From Paratinospora sagittata (taxonomy: Eukaryota; Streptophyta; Magnoliopsida; Ranunculales; Menispermaceae), in contig CM069610.1 in NCBI GenBank assembly GCA_035771175.1, positions 27,184,501 to 27,248,500 of the forward strand: a stretch of 64,000 bases of DNA, in the 5' to 3' direction. A program made the position numbers and the translations under genes. How positions within the stretch are numbered: the first letter of the stretch is position 1; each line of letters opens with the position of its first letter. Shown piece by piece: positions 33,839 to 45,581 of the stretch. Under the pieces are notes generated by a model. It saw only the letters and a list, made by a program, of their open reading frames with translations. It ran no database searches and had not been told where the DNA came from.

Positions 33839-33957
33839 GGGGTGCAACACGAGGACTTCCAGGGAGGTCACCCATCCTAGTACTACTCTCGCCCAAGCAC
33901 GCTTAACTGCGGAGTTCTGATGGGATCCGGTGCATTAGTGCTGGTATGATCGCACCC
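33839..33957 (-). rRNA. 5S rRNA: 5S rRNA gene, unit 78
   Basis: G97U and U96C in box C. Base -8 changed; upstream TTTTTCCGG. Confidence 0.93.
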
Positions 33958-34268
33958 ATGAGATTCGCGACGGAAAACGTATTTAAATGGTGAGATACAG
34001 GGAGCAGTTTGCGGGCAGTAGATCTCGTAAAGGCACCGAAAATGAAAAAAAAGTGCACCGAAAACGGACATCGGTAGAAAAAGTTAGTGCCCGTAGAACC
34101 AATACGCAGTAGGTAGCGTTTTTCCGGTTTTTATTATATTTTCGCGGCGTTGGATAACGTAAAATAGCAACTGTCAAGAGCGAAAGAAAAAATCAGTCAG
34201 AGAGTCTAAAAGGGAGTTCCGACGGGAGGGAAAAAAAAAGGAAATAGAACGAAAGAAAAAGTAAAAGA

Positions 34269-34387
34269 GGGGTGCAACACGAGGACTTCCCATGAGGTCA
34301 CCCATCCTATTACTACTCTCGCCCAGGCACCCTTAACTGCGTAGTTCTGATGGGATCCGGTGCATTAGTGCTGGTATGATCGCACCC
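34269..34387 (-). rRNA. 5S rRNA: 5S rRNA gene, unit 79
   Basis: C95A, C78A, U62C, C57G, C46A. Upstream TCGCGACG and AATAACAACTG. Confidence 0.9.
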
Positions 34388-34699
34388 ATGAGATACGCGA
34401 CGGAAAACGTATTTAAATGGTGAGATACAGGGAGCAGTTTGCGGGCAGTAGATCTCGTAAAGGCACCGAAAATGAAAAAAAAGTGCACCGAAAACGGACA
34501 TCGGTAGAAAAAGTTAGTGCCCGTAGAACCAATACGCAGTAGGTAGCGTTTTTCCTGTTTTTATTATATTTTCGCGACGTTGGATAACGTAAAATAACAA
34601 CTGTCAAGAGCGAAAGAAAAAATCAGTCAGAGAGTCTAAAAGGGAGTTCCGACGGGAGGGAAAAAAAAAAGGAAATAGAACGAAAGAAAAAGTAAAAGA

Positions 34700-34818
34700 G
34701 GGGTGCAACACGAGGACTTCCAGGGAGGTCACCCATCCTAGTACTACTCTCGCCCAAGCACGCTTAACTGCGGAGTTCTGATGGGATCCGGTGCATTAGT
34801 GCTGGTATGATCGCACCC
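34700..34818 (-). rRNA. 5S rRNA: 5S rRNA gene, unit 80
   Basis: G97U and U96C; near-copy of unit 78, 861 bp away. Confidence 0.93.
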
Positions 34819-35129
34819 ATGAGATTCGCGACGGAAAACGTATTTAAATGGTGAGATACAGGGAGCAGTTTGCGGGCAGTAGATCTCGTAAAGGCACCGA
34901 AAATGAAAAAAAAGTGCACCGAAAACGGACATCGGTAGAAAAAGTTAGTGCCCGTAGAACCAATACGCAGTAGGTAGCGTTTTTCCGGTTTTTATTATAT
35001 TTTCGCGGCGTTGGATAACGTAAAATAGCAACTGTCAAGAGCGAAAGAAAAAATCAGTCAGAGAGTCTAAAAGGGAGTTCCGACGGGAGGGAAAAAAAAA
35101 GGAAATAGAACGAAAGAAAAAGTAAAAGA

Positions 35130-35248
35130 GGGGTGCAACACGAGGACTTCCCATGAGGTCACCCATCCTATTACTACTCTCGCCCAGGCATCCTTAACTG
35201 CGTAGTTCTGATGGGATCCGGTGCATTAGTGCTGGTATGATCGCACCC
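35130..35248 (-). rRNA. 5S rRNA: 5S rRNA gene, unit 81
   Basis: C95A, C78A, U62C, G58A, C57G, C46A. G58A adds a lost C20-G58 pair to the unit 79 pattern. Confidence 0.89.
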
Positions 35249-35560
35249 ATGAGATACGCGACGGAAAACGTATTTAAATGGTGAGATACAGGGAGCAGTT
35301 TGCGGGCAGTAGATCTCGTAAAGGCACCGAAAATGAAAAAAAAGTGCACCGAAAACGGACATCGGTAGAAAAAGTTAGTGCCCGTAGAACCAATACGCAG
35401 TAGGTAGCGTTTTTCCTGTTTTTATTATATTTTCGCGGCGTTGGATAACGTAAAATAGCAACTGTCAAGAGCGAAAGAAAAAATCAGTCAGAGAGTCTAA
35501 AAGGGAGTTCCGACGGGAGGGAAAAAAAAAAAGAAATAGAACGAAAGAAAAAGTAAAAGA

Positions 35561-35679
35561 GGGGTGCAACACGAGGACTACCAGGGAGGTCACCCATCCT
35601 AGTACTACTCTCGCCCAAGCACGCTTAACTGCGGAGTTCTGATGGGATCCGGTGCATTAGTGCTGGTATGATCGCACCG
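35561..35679 (-). rRNA. 5S rRNA: 5S rRNA gene, unit 82
   Basis: A100U, G97U, U96C and G1C (start base becomes C). Confidence 0.91.
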
Positions 35680-35991
35680 ATGAGATACGCGACGGAAAAC
35701 GTATTTAAATGGTGAGATACAGGGAGCAGTTTGCGGGCAGTAGATCTCGTAAAGGCACCGAAAATGAAAAAAAAGTGCACCGAAAACGGACATCGGTAGA
35801 AAAAGTTAGTGCCCGTAAAACCAATACGCAGTAGGTAGCGTTTTTCCTGTTTTTATTATATTTTCGCGGCGTTGGATAACGTAAAATAGCAACTGTCAAG
35901 AGCGAAAGAAAAAATCAGTCAGAGAGTCTAAAAGGGAGTTCCGACGGGAGGGAAAAAAAAAAGGAAATAGAACGAAAGAAAAAGTAAAAGA

Positions 35992-36110
35992 GGGGTGCAA
36001 CACGAGGACTTCCCAGGAGGTCACCCATCCTAGTACTACTCTCGCCAAGGCACGCTTAACTGCGAAGTTCTGATGGGATCCGGTGCATTAGTGCTGGTAT
36101 GATCGCACCC
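35992..36110 (-). rRNA. 5S rRNA: 5S rRNA gene, unit 83
   Basis: G64U, U62C and C46U. Upstream TGCACGTAG and CAGAAGGTAG. Confidence 0.92.
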
Positions 36111-36421
36111 ATGAGATTCGCGACGGAAAACGTATTTAAATGGTGAGATACAGGGAGCAGTTTGCGGGCAGTAGATCTCGTAAAGGCACCGAAAATGAAA
36201 AAAAAGTGCACCGAAAACGGACATCGGTAGAAAAAGTTAGTGCACGTAGAACCAATACGCAGAAGGTAGCGTTTTTCCTGTTTTTATTATATTTTCGCGG
36301 CGTTGGATAACGTAAAATAGCAACTGTCAAGAGCGAAAGAAAAAATCAGTCAGAGAGTCTAAAAGGGAGTTCCGACGGGAGGGAAAAAAAAAGGAAATAG
36401 AACGAAAGAAAAAGTAAAAGA

Positions 36422-36540
36422 GGGGTGCAACACGAGGACTTCCCAGGAGGTCACCCATCCTAATACTACTCTCGCCCAGGCACGCTTGACTGCGTAGTTC
36501 TGATGGGATCCGGCGCATTAGTGCTGGTATGATCGCACCC
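36422..36540 (-). rRNA. 5S rRNA: 5S rRNA gene, unit 84
   Basis: C78U, U62C, U53C, C46A, A27G, with the GTTACCG spacer of unit 76. T5 is intact, unlike in 76. Confidence 0.91.
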
Positions 36541-36852
36541 ATGAGATACGCGACGGAAAACGTATTTAAATGGTGAGATACAGGGAGCAGTTTGCGGGCA
36601 GTAGATCTCGTAAAGTTACCGAAAATGAAAAAAAAGTGCACCGAAAACGGACATCGGTAGAAAAAGTTAGTGCCCGTAGAACCAATACGCAGTAGGTAGC
36701 GTTTTTCCTGTTTTTATTATATTTTCGCGGCGTTGGATAACGTAAAATAGCAACTGTCAAGAGCGAAAGAAAAAATCAGTCAGAGAGTCTAAAAGGGAGT
36801 TCCGACGGGAGGGAAAAAAAAAAGGAAATAGAATGAAAGAAAAAGTAAAAGA

Positions 36853-36971
36853 GGGGTGCAACACGAGGACTTCCCATGAGGTCACCCATCCTAGTACTAC
36901 TCTCGCCCAAGCACGCTTAACTGCGTAGTTCTGATGGGATCCGGTGCATTAGTGCTGGTATGATCGCACCC
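36853..36971 (-). rRNA. 5S rRNA: 5S rRNA gene, unit 85
   Basis: C95A and C46A: duplicate of unit 77. Confidence 0.93.
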
Positions 36972-37282
36972 ATGAGATATGCGACGGAAAACGTATTTAA
37001 ATGGTGAGATACAGGGAGCAGTTTGCGGGCAGTAGATCTCGTAAAGGCACCGAAAATGAAAAAAAAGTGCACCGAAAACGGACATCGGTAGAAAAAGTTA
37101 GTGCCCGTAGAACCAATACGCAGTAGGTAGCGTTTTTCCTGTTTTTATTATATTTTCGCGACGTTGGATAACGTAAAATAGCAACTGTCAAGAGCGAAAG
37201 AAAAAATCAGTCAGAGAGTCTAAAAGGGAGTTCCGACGGGAGGGAAAAAAAAAGGAAATAGAACGAAAGAAAAAGTAAAAGA

Positions 37283-37401
37283 GGGGTGCAACACGAGGAC
37301 TTCCAGGGAGGTCACCCATCCTAGTACTACTCTCGCCCAAGCACGCTTAACTGCGGAGTTCTGATGGGATCCGGTGCATTAGTGCTGGTATGATCGCACC
37401 C
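37283..37401 (-). rRNA. 5S rRNA: 5S rRNA gene, unit 86
   Basis: G97U and U96C: duplicate of unit 78. Confidence 0.93.
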
Positions 37402-37711
37402 ATGAGATTCGCGACGGAAAACGTATTTAAATGGTGAGATACAGGGAGCAGTTTGCGGGCAGTAGATCTCGTAAAGGCACCGAAAATGAAAAAAAAGTGC
37501 ACCGAAAACGGACATCGGTAGAAAAAGTTAGTGCCCGTAGAACCAATACGCAGTAGGTAGCGTTTTTCCGGTTTTTATTATATTTTCGCGGCGTTGGATA
37601 ACGTAAAATAGCAACTGTCAAGAGCGAAAGAAAAAATCAGTCAGAGAGTCCAAAAGGGAGTTCCGACGGGAGGGAAAAAAAAGGAAATAGAACGAAAGAA
37701 AAAGTAAAAGA

Positions 37712-37830
37712 GGGGTGCAACACGAGGACTTCCCATGAGGTCACCCATCCTATTACTACTCTCGCCCAGGCACCCTTAACTGCGTAGTTCTGATGGGATC
37801 CGGTGCATTAGTGCTGGTATGATCGCACCC
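37712..37830 (-). rRNA. 5S rRNA: 5S rRNA gene, unit 87
   Basis: C95A, C78A, U62C, C57G, C46A: duplicate of unit 79. Downstream GAGTCCAAAAG. Confidence 0.9.
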
Positions 37831-38142
37831 ATGAGATACGCGACGGAAAACGTATTTAAATGGTGAGATACAGGGAGCAGTTTGCGGGCAGTAGATCTCG
37901 TAAAGGCACCGAAAATGAAAAAAAAGTGCACCGAAAACGGACATCGGTAGAAAAAGTTAGTGCCCGTAGAACCAATACGCAGTAGGTAGCGTTTTTCCTG
38001 TTTTTATTATATTTTCGCGACGTTGGATAACGTAAAATAACAACTGTCAAGAGCGAAAGAAAAAATCAGTCAGAGAGTCTAAAAGGGAGTTCCGACGGGA
38101 GGGAAAAAAAAAAGGAAATAGAACGAAAGAAAAAGTAAAAGA

Positions 38143-38261
38143 GGGGTGCAACACGAGGACTTCCAGGGAGGTCACCCATCCTAGTACTACTCTCGCCCAA
38201 GCACGCTTAACTGCGGAGTTCTGATGGGATCCGGTGCATTAGTGCTGGTATGATCGCACCC
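38143..38261 (-). rRNA. 5S rRNA: 5S rRNA gene, unit 88
   Basis: G97U and U96C: duplicate of unit 80. Confidence 0.93.
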
Positions 38262-38572
38262 ATGAGATTCGCGACGGAAAACGTATTTAAATGGTGAGAT
38301 ACAGGGAGCAGTTTGCGGGCAGTAGATCTCGTAAAGGCACCGAAAATGAAAAAAAAGTGCACCGAAAACGGACATCGGTAGAAAAAGTTAGTGCCCGTAG
38401 AACCAATACGCAGTAGGTAGCGTTTTTCCGGTTTTTATTATATTTTCGCGGCGTTGGATAACGTAAAATAGCAACTGTCAAGAGCGAAAGAAAAAATCAG
38501 TCAGAGAGTCTAAAAGGGAGTTCCGACGGGAGGGAAAAAAAAAGGAAATAGAACGAAAGAAAAAGTAAAAGA

Positions 38573-38691
38573 GGGGTGCAACACGAGGACTTCCCATGAG
38601 GTCACCCATCCTATTACTACTCTCGCCCAGGCATCCTTAACTGCGTAGTTCTGATGGGATCCGGTGCATTAGTGCTGGTATGATCGCACCC
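38573..38691 (-). rRNA. 5S rRNA: 5S rRNA gene, unit 89
   Basis: C95A, C78A, U62C, G58A, C57G, C46A: duplicate of unit 81. Confidence 0.89.
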
Positions 38692-39003
38692 ATGAGATAC
38701 GCGACGGAAAACGTATTTAAATGGTGAGATACAGGGAGCAGTTTGCGGGCAGTAGATCTCGTAAAGGCACCGAAAATGAAAAAAAAGTGCACCGAAAACG
38801 GACATCGGTAGAAAAAGTTAGTGCCCGTAGAACCAATACGCAGTAGGTAGCGTTTTTCCTGTTTTTATTATATTTTCGCGGCGTTGGATAACGTAAAATA
38901 GCAACTGTCAAGAGCGAAAGAAAAAATCAGTCAGAGAGTCTAAAAGGGAGTTCCGACGGGAGGGAAAAAAAAAAAGAAATAGAACGAAAGAAAAAGTAAA
39001 AGA

Positions 39004-39122
39004 GGGGTGCAACACGAGGACTACCAGGGAGGTCACCCATCCTAGTACTACTCTCGCCCAAGCACGCTTAACTGCGGAGTTCTGATGGGATCCGGTGCAT
39101 TAGTGCTGGTATGATCGCACCG
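39004..39122 (-). rRNA. 5S rRNA: 5S rRNA gene, unit 90
   Basis: A100U, G97U, U96C, G1C: duplicate of unit 82. Confidence 0.91.
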
Positions 39123-39434
39123 ATGAGATACGCGACGGAAAACGTATTTAAATGGTGAGATACAGGGAGCAGTTTGCGGGCAGTAGATCTCGTAAAGGCA
39201 CCGAAAATGAAAAAAAAGTGCACCGAAAACGGACATCGGTAGAAAAAGTTAGTGCCCGTAAAACCAATACGCAGTAGGTAGCGTTTTTCCTGTTTTTATT
39301 ATATTTTCGCGGCGTTGGATAACGTAAAATAGCAACTGTCAAGAGCGAAAGAAAAAATCAGTCAGAGAGTCTAAAAGGGAGTTCCGACGGGAGGGAAAAA
39401 AAAAAGGAAATAGAACGAAAGAAAAAGTAAAAGA

Positions 39435-39553
39435 GGGGTGCAACACGAGGACTTCCCAGGAGGTCACCCATCCTAGTACTACTCTCGCCAAGGCACGCTT
39501 AACTGCGAAGTTCTGATGGGATCCGGTGCATTAGTGCTGGTATGATCGCACCC
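39435..39553 (-). rRNA. 5S rRNA: 5S rRNA gene, unit 91
   Basis: G64U, U62C, C46U: duplicate of unit 83. Confidence 0.92.
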
Positions 39554-39864
39554 ATGAGATTCGCGACGGAAAACGTATTTAAATGGTGAGATACAGGGAG
39601 CAGTTTGCGGGCAGTAGATCTCGTAAAGGCACCGAAAATGAAAAAAAAGTGCACCGAAAACGGACATCGGTAGAAAAAGTTAGTGCACGTAGAACCAATA
39701 CGCAGAAGGTAGCGTTTTTCCTGTTTTTATTATATTTTCGCGGCGTTGGATAACGTAAAATAGCAACTGTCAAGAGCGAAAGAAAAAATCAGTCAGAGAG
39801 TCTAAAAGGGAGTTCCGACGGGAGGGAAAAAAAAAGGAAATAGAACGAAAGAAAAAGTAAAAGA

Positions 39865-39983
39865 GGGGTGCAACACGAGGACTTCCCAGGAGGTCACCCA
39901 TCCTAATACTACTCTCGCCCAGGCACGCTTGACTGCGTAGTTCTGATGGGATCCGGTGCATTAGTGCTGGTATGATCGCACCC
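39865..39983 (-). rRNA. 5S rRNA: 5S rRNA gene, unit 92
   Basis: C78U, U62C, U53C, C46A, identical to the gene of unit 99, but followed by an ordinary GGCACCG spacer instead of GTTACCG. Confidence 0.92.
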
Positions 39984-40294
39984 ATGAGATACGCGACGGA
40001 AAACGTATTTAAATGGTGAGATACAGGGAGCAGTTTGCGGGCAGTAGATCTCGTAAAGGCACCGAAAATGAAAAAAAAGTGCACCGAAAACGGACATCGG
40101 TAGAAAAAGTTAGTGCCCGTAGAACCAATACGCAGTAGGTAGCGTTTTTCCTGTTTTTATTATATTTTCGCGGCGTTGGATAACGTAAAATAGCAACTGT
40201 CAAGAGCGAAAGAAAAAATCAGTCAGAGAGTCTAAAAGGGAGTTCCGACGGGAGGGAAAAAAAAAGGAAATAGAACGAAAGAAAAAGTAAAAGA

Positions 40295-40413
40295 GGGGTG
40301 CAACACGAGGACTTCCCAGGAGGTCCCCCATCCTAGTACTACTCTCGCCCAAGCACGCTTGACTGCGGAGTTCTGATGGGATCTAGTGCATTAGTGCTGG
40401 TATGATCGCACCC
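40295..40413 (-). rRNA. 5S rRNA: 5S rRNA gene, unit 93 (inserted unit)
   Basis: U88G, U53C, G30A, C29U, the 55/60/69 gene type, yet followed by the GTTACCG spacer that belongs with unit 92. A switch point lies within 40,414-40,488. Confidence 0.92.
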
Positions 40414-40725
40414 ATGAGATACGCGACGGAAAACGTATTTAAATGGTGAGATACAGGGAGCAGTTTGCGGGCAGTAGATCTCGTAAAGTTACCGAAAATG
40501 AAAAAAAAGTGCACCGAAAACGGACATCGGTAGAAAAAGTTAGTGCCCGTAGAACCAATACGCAGTAGGTAGCGTTTTTCCTGTTTTTATTATATTTTCG
40601 CGGCGTTGGATAACGTAAAATAGCAACTGTCAAGAGCGAAAGAAAAAATCAGTCAGAGAGTCTAAAAGGGAGTTCCGACGGGAGGGAAAAAAAAAAGGAA
40701 ATAGAATGAAAGAAAAAGTAAAAGA

Positions 40726-40844
40726 GGGGTGCAACACGAGGACTTCCCATGAGGTCACCCATCCTAGTACTACTCTCGCCCAGGCACGCTTAACTGCGTA
40801 GTTCTGATGGGATCCGGTGCATTAGTGCTGGTATGATCGCACCC
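40726..40844 (-). rRNA. 5S rRNA: 5S rRNA gene, unit 94
   Basis: C95A, U62C, C46A. Like 77/85 plus U62C, with the normal -9 base. Confidence 0.92.
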
Positions 40845-41156
40845 ATGAGATACGCGACGGAAAACGTATTTAAATGGTGAGATACAGGGAGCAGTTTGCG
40901 GGCAGTAGATCTCGTAAAGGCACCGAAAATGAAAAAAAAGTGCACCGAAAACGGACATCGGTAGAAAAAGTTAGTGCCCGTAGAACCAATACGCAGTAGG
41001 TAGCGTTTTTCCTGTTTTTATTATATTTTCGCGACGTTGGATAACGTAAAATAGCAACTGTCAAGAGCGAAAGAAAAAATCAGTCAGAGAGTCTAAAAGG
41101 GAGTTCCGACGGGAGGGAAAAAAAAAAGGAAATAGAACGAAAGAAAAAGTAAAAGA

Positions 41157-41276
41157 GGGGTGCAACACGAGGACTTCAAGGGGAGGTCACCCATCCTAGT
41201 ACTACTCTCGCCCAAGCACGCTTAACTGCAGAGTTCTGATGGGATCCGGTGCATTAGTGCTGGTATGATCGCACCC
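41157..41276 (-). rRNA. 5S rRNA: 5S rRNA gene, unit 95 (1-nt insertion)
   Basis: 120 nt. Box C region reads CTTCAAGGGGAGG on plus, one base longer than normal; also C47U. Base -8 changed. May be impaired. Confidence 0.87.
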
Positions 41277-41587
41277 ATGAGATTCGCGACGGAAAACGTA
41301 TTTAAATGGTGAGATACAGGGAGCAGTTTGCGGGCAGTAGATCTCGTAAAGGCACCGAAAATGAAAAAAAAGTGCACCGAAAACGGACATCGGTAGAAAA
41401 AGTTAGTGCCCGTAGAACCAATACGCAGTAGGTAGCGTTTTTCCTGTTTTTATTATATTTTCGCGGCGTTGGATAACGTAAAATAGCAACTGTCAAGAGC
41501 GAAAGAAAAAATCAGTCAGAGAGTCTAAAAGGGAGTTCCGACGGGAGGGAAAAAAAAAGGAAATAGAACGAAAGAAAAAGTAAAAGA

Positions 41588-41706
41588 GGGGTGCAACACG
41601 AGGACTTCCCATGAGGTCACCCATCCTATTACTACTCTCGCCCAGGCACCCTTAACTGCGTAGTTCTGATGGGATCCGGTGCATTAGTGCTGGTATGATC
41701 GCACCC
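41588..41706 (-). rRNA. 5S rRNA: 5S rRNA gene, unit 96
   Basis: C95A, C78A, U62C, C57G, C46A. Upstream GGTAACG for GGTAGCG. Confidence 0.9.
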
Positions 41707-42017
41707 ATGAGATACGCGACGGAAAACGTATTTAAATGGTGAGATACAGGGAGCAGTTTGCGGGCAGTAGATCTCGTAAAGGCACCGAAAATGAAAAAAA
41801 AGTGCACCGAAAACGGACATCGGTAGAAAAAGTTAGTGCCCGTAGAACCAATACGCAGTAGGTAACGTTTTTCCTGTTTTTATTATATTTTCGCGGCGTT
41901 GGATAACGTAAAATAGCAACTGTCAAGAGCGAAAGAAAAAATCAGTCAGAGAGTCTAAAAGGGAGTTCCGACGGGAGGGAAAAAAAAAGGAAATAGAACG
42001 AAAGAAAAAGTAAAAGA

Positions 42018-42136
42018 GGGGTGCAACACGAGGACTTCCAGGGAGGTCACCCATCCTAGTACTACTCTCGCCCAAGCACGCTTAACTGCGGAGTTCTGAT
42101 GGGATCCGGTGCATTAGTGCTGGTATGATCGCACCG
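42018..42136 (-). rRNA. 5S rRNA: 5S rRNA gene, unit 97
   Basis: G97U, U96C, G1C. Like 82/90 but without A100U. Upstream GTAGATATCG. Confidence 0.92.
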
Positions 42137-42447
42137 ATGAGATACGCGACGGAAAACGTATTTAAATGGTGAGATACAGGGAGCAGTTTGCGGGCAGTAG
42201 ATATCGTAAAGGCACCGAAAATGAAAAAAAAGTGCACCGAAAACGGACATCGGTAGAAAAAGTTAGTGCCCGTAAAACCAATACGCAGTAGGTAGCGTTT
42301 TTCCTGTTTTTATTATATTTTCGCGGCGTTGGATAACGTAAAATAGCAACTGTCAAGAGCGAAAGAAAAAATCAGTCAGAGAGTCTAAAAGGGAGTTCCG
42401 ACGGGAGGGAAAAAAAAAGGAAATAGAACGAAAGAAAAAGTAAAAGA

Positions 42448-42566
42448 GGGGTGCAACACGAGGACTTCCCAGGAGGTCACCCATCTTAGTACTACTCTCG
42501 CCAAGGCACGCTTAACTGCGAAGTTCTGATGGGATCCGGTGCATTAGTGCTGGTATGATCGCACCC
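42448..42566 (-). rRNA. 5S rRNA: 5S rRNA gene, unit 98
   Basis: G81A, G64U, U62C, C46U. Like 83/91 plus G81A. Confidence 0.91.
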
Positions 42567-42877
42567 ATGAGATTCGCGACGGAAAACGTATTTAAATGGT
42601 GAGATACAGGGAGCAGTTTGCGGGCAGTAGATCTCGTAAAGGCACCGAAAATGAAAAAAAAGTGCACCGAAAACGGACATCGGTAGAAAAAGTTAGTGCC
42701 CGTAGAACCAATACGCAGTAGGTAGCGTTTTTCCTGTTTTTATTATATTTTCGCGGCTTTGGATAACGTAAAATAGCAACTGTCAAGAGCGAAAGAAAAA
42801 ATCAGTCAGAGAGTCTAAAAGGGAGTTCCGACGGGAGGGAAAAAAAAAGGAAATAGAACGAAAGAAAAAGTAAAAGA

Positions 42878-42996
42878 GGGGTGCAACACGAGGACTTCCC
42901 AGGAGGTCACCCATCCTAATACTACTCTCGCCCAGGCACGCTTGACTGCGTAGTTCTGATGGGATCCGGTGCATTAGTGCTGGTATGATCGCACCC
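42878..42996 (-). rRNA. 5S rRNA: 5S rRNA gene, unit 99
   Basis: C78U, U62C, U53C, C46A with GTTACCG upstream. It is the unsplit form of units 92 and 93. Confidence 0.92.
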
Positions 42997-43308
42997 ATGA
43001 GATACGCGACGGAAAACGTATTTAAATGGTGAGATACAGGGAGCAGTTTGCGGGCAGTAGATCTCGTAAAGTTACCGAAAATGAAAAAAAAGTGCACCGA
43101 AAACGGACATCGGTAGAAAAAGTTAGTGCCCGTAGAACCAATACGCAGTAGGTAGCGTTTTTCCTGTTTTTATTATATTTTCGCGGCGTTGGATAACGTA
43201 AAATAGCAACTGTCAAGAGCGAAAGAAAAAATCAGTCAGAGAGTCTAAAAGGGAGTTCCGACGGGAGGGAAAAAAAAAAGGAAATAGAATGAAAGAAAAA
43301 GTAAAAGA

Positions 43309-43427
43309 GGGGTGCAACACGAGGACTTCCCATGAGGTCACCCATCCTATTACTACTCTCGCCCAGGCACCCTTAACTGCGTAGTTCTGATGGGATCCGG
43401 TGCATTAGTGCTGGTATGATCGCACCC
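43309..43427 (-). rRNA. 5S rRNA: 5S rRNA gene, unit 100
   Basis: C95A, C78A, U62C, C57G, C46A, with GAATGAAAG downstream: a 77-like 3' flank joined to a 79-like gene. Confidence 0.9.
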
Positions 43428-43739
43428 ATGAGATACGCGACGGAAAACGTATTTAAATGGTGAGATACAGGGAGCAGTTTGCGGGCAGTAGATCTCGTAA
43501 AGGCACCGAAAATGAAAAAAAAGTGCACCGAAAACGGACATCGGTAGAAAAAGTTAGTGCCCGTAGAACCAATACGCAGTAGGTAGCGTTTTTCCTGTTT
43601 TTATTATATTTTCGCGACGTTGGATAACGTAAAATAGCAACTGTCAAGAGCGAAAGAAAAAATCAGTCAGAGAGTCTAAAAGGGAGTTCCGACGGGAGGG
43701 AAAAAAAAAAGGAAATAGAACGAAAGAAAAAGTAAAAGA

Positions 43740-43858
43740 GGGGTGCAACACGAGGACTTCCAGGGAGGTCACCCATCCTAGTACTACTCTCGCCCAAGCA
43801 CGCTTAACTGCGGAGTTCTGATGGGATCCGGTGCATTAGTGCTGGTATGATCGCACCG
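43740..43858 (-). rRNA. 5S rRNA: 5S rRNA gene, unit 101
   Basis: G97U, U96C, G1C. Upstream CCCGTAAAACC as in 82, 90 and 97. Confidence 0.92.
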
Positions 43859-44169
43859 ATGAGATACGCGACGGAAAACGTATTTAAATGGTGAGATACA
43901 GGGAGCAGTTTGCGGGCAGTAGATCTCGTAAAGGCACCGAAAATGAAAAAAAAGTGCACCGAAAACGGACATCGGTAGAAAAAGTTAGTGCCCGTAAAAC
44001 CAATACGCAGTAGGTAGCGTTTTTCCTGTTTTTATTATATTTTCGCGGCGTTGGATAACGTAAAATAGCAACTGTCAAGAGCGAAAGAAAAAATCAGTCA
44101 GAGAGTCTAAAAGGGAGTTCCGACGGGAGGGAAAAAAAAAGGAAATAGAACGAAAGAAAAAGTAAAAGA

Positions 44170-44288
44170 GGGGTGCAACACGAGGACTTCCCAGGAGGTC
44201 ACCCATCCTAGTACTACTCTCGCCCAGGCACGCTTACCTGCGAAGTTCTGATGGGATCCGGTGCATTAGTGCTGGTATGATCGCACCC
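44170..44288 (-). rRNA. 5S rRNA: 5S rRNA gene, unit 102
   Basis: U62C, U52G, C46U. Base -8 changed. Confidence 0.93.
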
Positions 44289-44600
44289 ATGAGATTCGCG
44301 ACGGAAAACGTATTTAAATGGTGAGATACAGGGAGCAGTTTGCGGGCAGTAGATCTCGTAAAGGCACCGAAAATGAAAAAAAAGTGCACCGAAAACGGAC
44401 ATCGGTAGAAAAAGTTAGTGCCCGTAGAACCAATACGCAGTAGGTAGCGTTTTTCCTGTTTTTATTATATTTTCGCGACGTTGGATAACGTAAAATAGCA
44501 ACTGTCAAGAGCGAAAGAAAAAATCAGTCAGAGAGTCTAAAAGGGAGTTCCGACGGGAGGGAAAAAAAAAAGGAAATAGAACGAAAGAAAAAGTAAAAGA

Positions 44601-44719
44601 GGGGTGCAACACGAGGACTTCCAGGGAGGTCACCCATCCTAGTACTACTCTCGCCCAAGCACGCTTAACTGCGGAGTTCTGATGGGATCCGGTGCATTAG
44701 TGCTGGTATGATCGCACCG
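44601..44719 (-). rRNA. 5S rRNA: 5S rRNA gene, unit 103
   Basis: G97U, U96C, G1C: duplicate of unit 101. Confidence 0.92.
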
Positions 44720-45031
44720 ATGAGATACGCGACGGAAAACGTATTTAAATGGTGAGATACAGGGAGCAGTTTGCGGGCAGTAGATCTCGTAAAGGCACCG
44801 AAAATGAAAAAAAAGTGCACCGAAAACGGACATCGGTAGAAAAAGTTAGTGCCCGTAAAACCAATACGCAGTAGGTAGCGTTTTTCCTGTTTTTATTATA
44901 TTTTCGCGGCGTTGGATAACGTAAAATAGCAACTGTCAAGAGCGAAAGAAAAAATCAGTCAGAGAGTCTAAAAGGGAGTTCCGACGGGAGGGAAAAAAAA
45001 AAGGAAATAGAACGAAAGAAAAAGTAAAAGA

Positions 45032-45150
45032 GGGGTGCAACACGAGGACTTCCCAGGAGGTCACCCATCCTAGTACTACTCTCGCCCAGGCACGCTTACC
45101 TGCGAAGTTCTGATGGGATCCGGTGCATTAGTGCTGGTATGATCGCACCC
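45032..45150 (-). rRNA. 5S rRNA: 5S rRNA gene, unit 104
   Basis: U62C, U52G, C46U: duplicate of unit 102. Confidence 0.93.
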
Positions 45151-45462
45151 ATGAGATTCGCGACGGAAAACGTATTTAAATGGTGAGATACAGGGAGCAG
45201 TTTGCGGGCAGTAGATCTCGTAAAGGCACCGAAAATGAAAAAAAAGTGCACCGAAAACGGACATCGGTAGAAAAAGTTAGTGCCCGTAGAACCAATACGC
45301 AGTAGGTAGCGTTTTTCCTGTTTTTATTATATTTTCGCGGCGTTGGATAACGTAAAATAGCAACTGTCAAGAGCGAAAGAAAAAATCAGTTAGAGAGTCT
45401 AAAAGGGAGTTCCGACGGGAGGGAAAAAAAAAAGGAAATAGAACGAAAGAAAAAGTAAAAGA

Positions 45463-45581
45463 GGGGTGCAACACGAGGACTTCCCAGGAGGTCCCCCATC
45501 CTAGTACTACTCTCGCCCAAGCACGCTTAACTGCGGAGTTCTGATGGGATCTAGTGCATTAGTGCTGGTATGATCGCACCC
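45463..45581 (-). rRNA. 5S rRNA: 5S rRNA gene, unit 105
   Basis: U88G, G30A, C29U: the 55/60/69/93 type without U53C. Confidence 0.93.

Larger units (their letters stand above)
32978..39864 (-). repeat. 8-unit block duplication, units 76-83 and 84-91
   Basis: Offset 3443-3444 bp. Shared marks include GTTACCG in the 76/84 spacer, GAATGAAAG before 77/85, G97U and U96C in 78/86 and 80/88, G58A in 81/89, G1C in 82/90, and TGCACGT plus AGAAGGTAG beside 83/91. Confidence 0.85.
39865..43308 (-). repeat. Rearranged third copy of the 8-unit block, units 92-99
   Basis: Units 94, 95, 96, 97 and 98 correspond to 77, 78, 79, 82 and 83; units 80-81 have no counterpart. The 76/84-like unit is split: its gene is in unit 92 and its GTTACCG spacer follows unit 93, with one foreign unit length between. 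Confidence 0.7.
43740..45462 (-). repeat. 2-unit block duplication, units 101-102 and 103-104
   Basis: Offset 861-862 bp. Units 101 and 103 share G97U, U96C, G1C; 102 and 104 share U62C, U52G, C46U. Spacers differ only slightly (TCGCGACG after 102). Confidence 0.8.
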
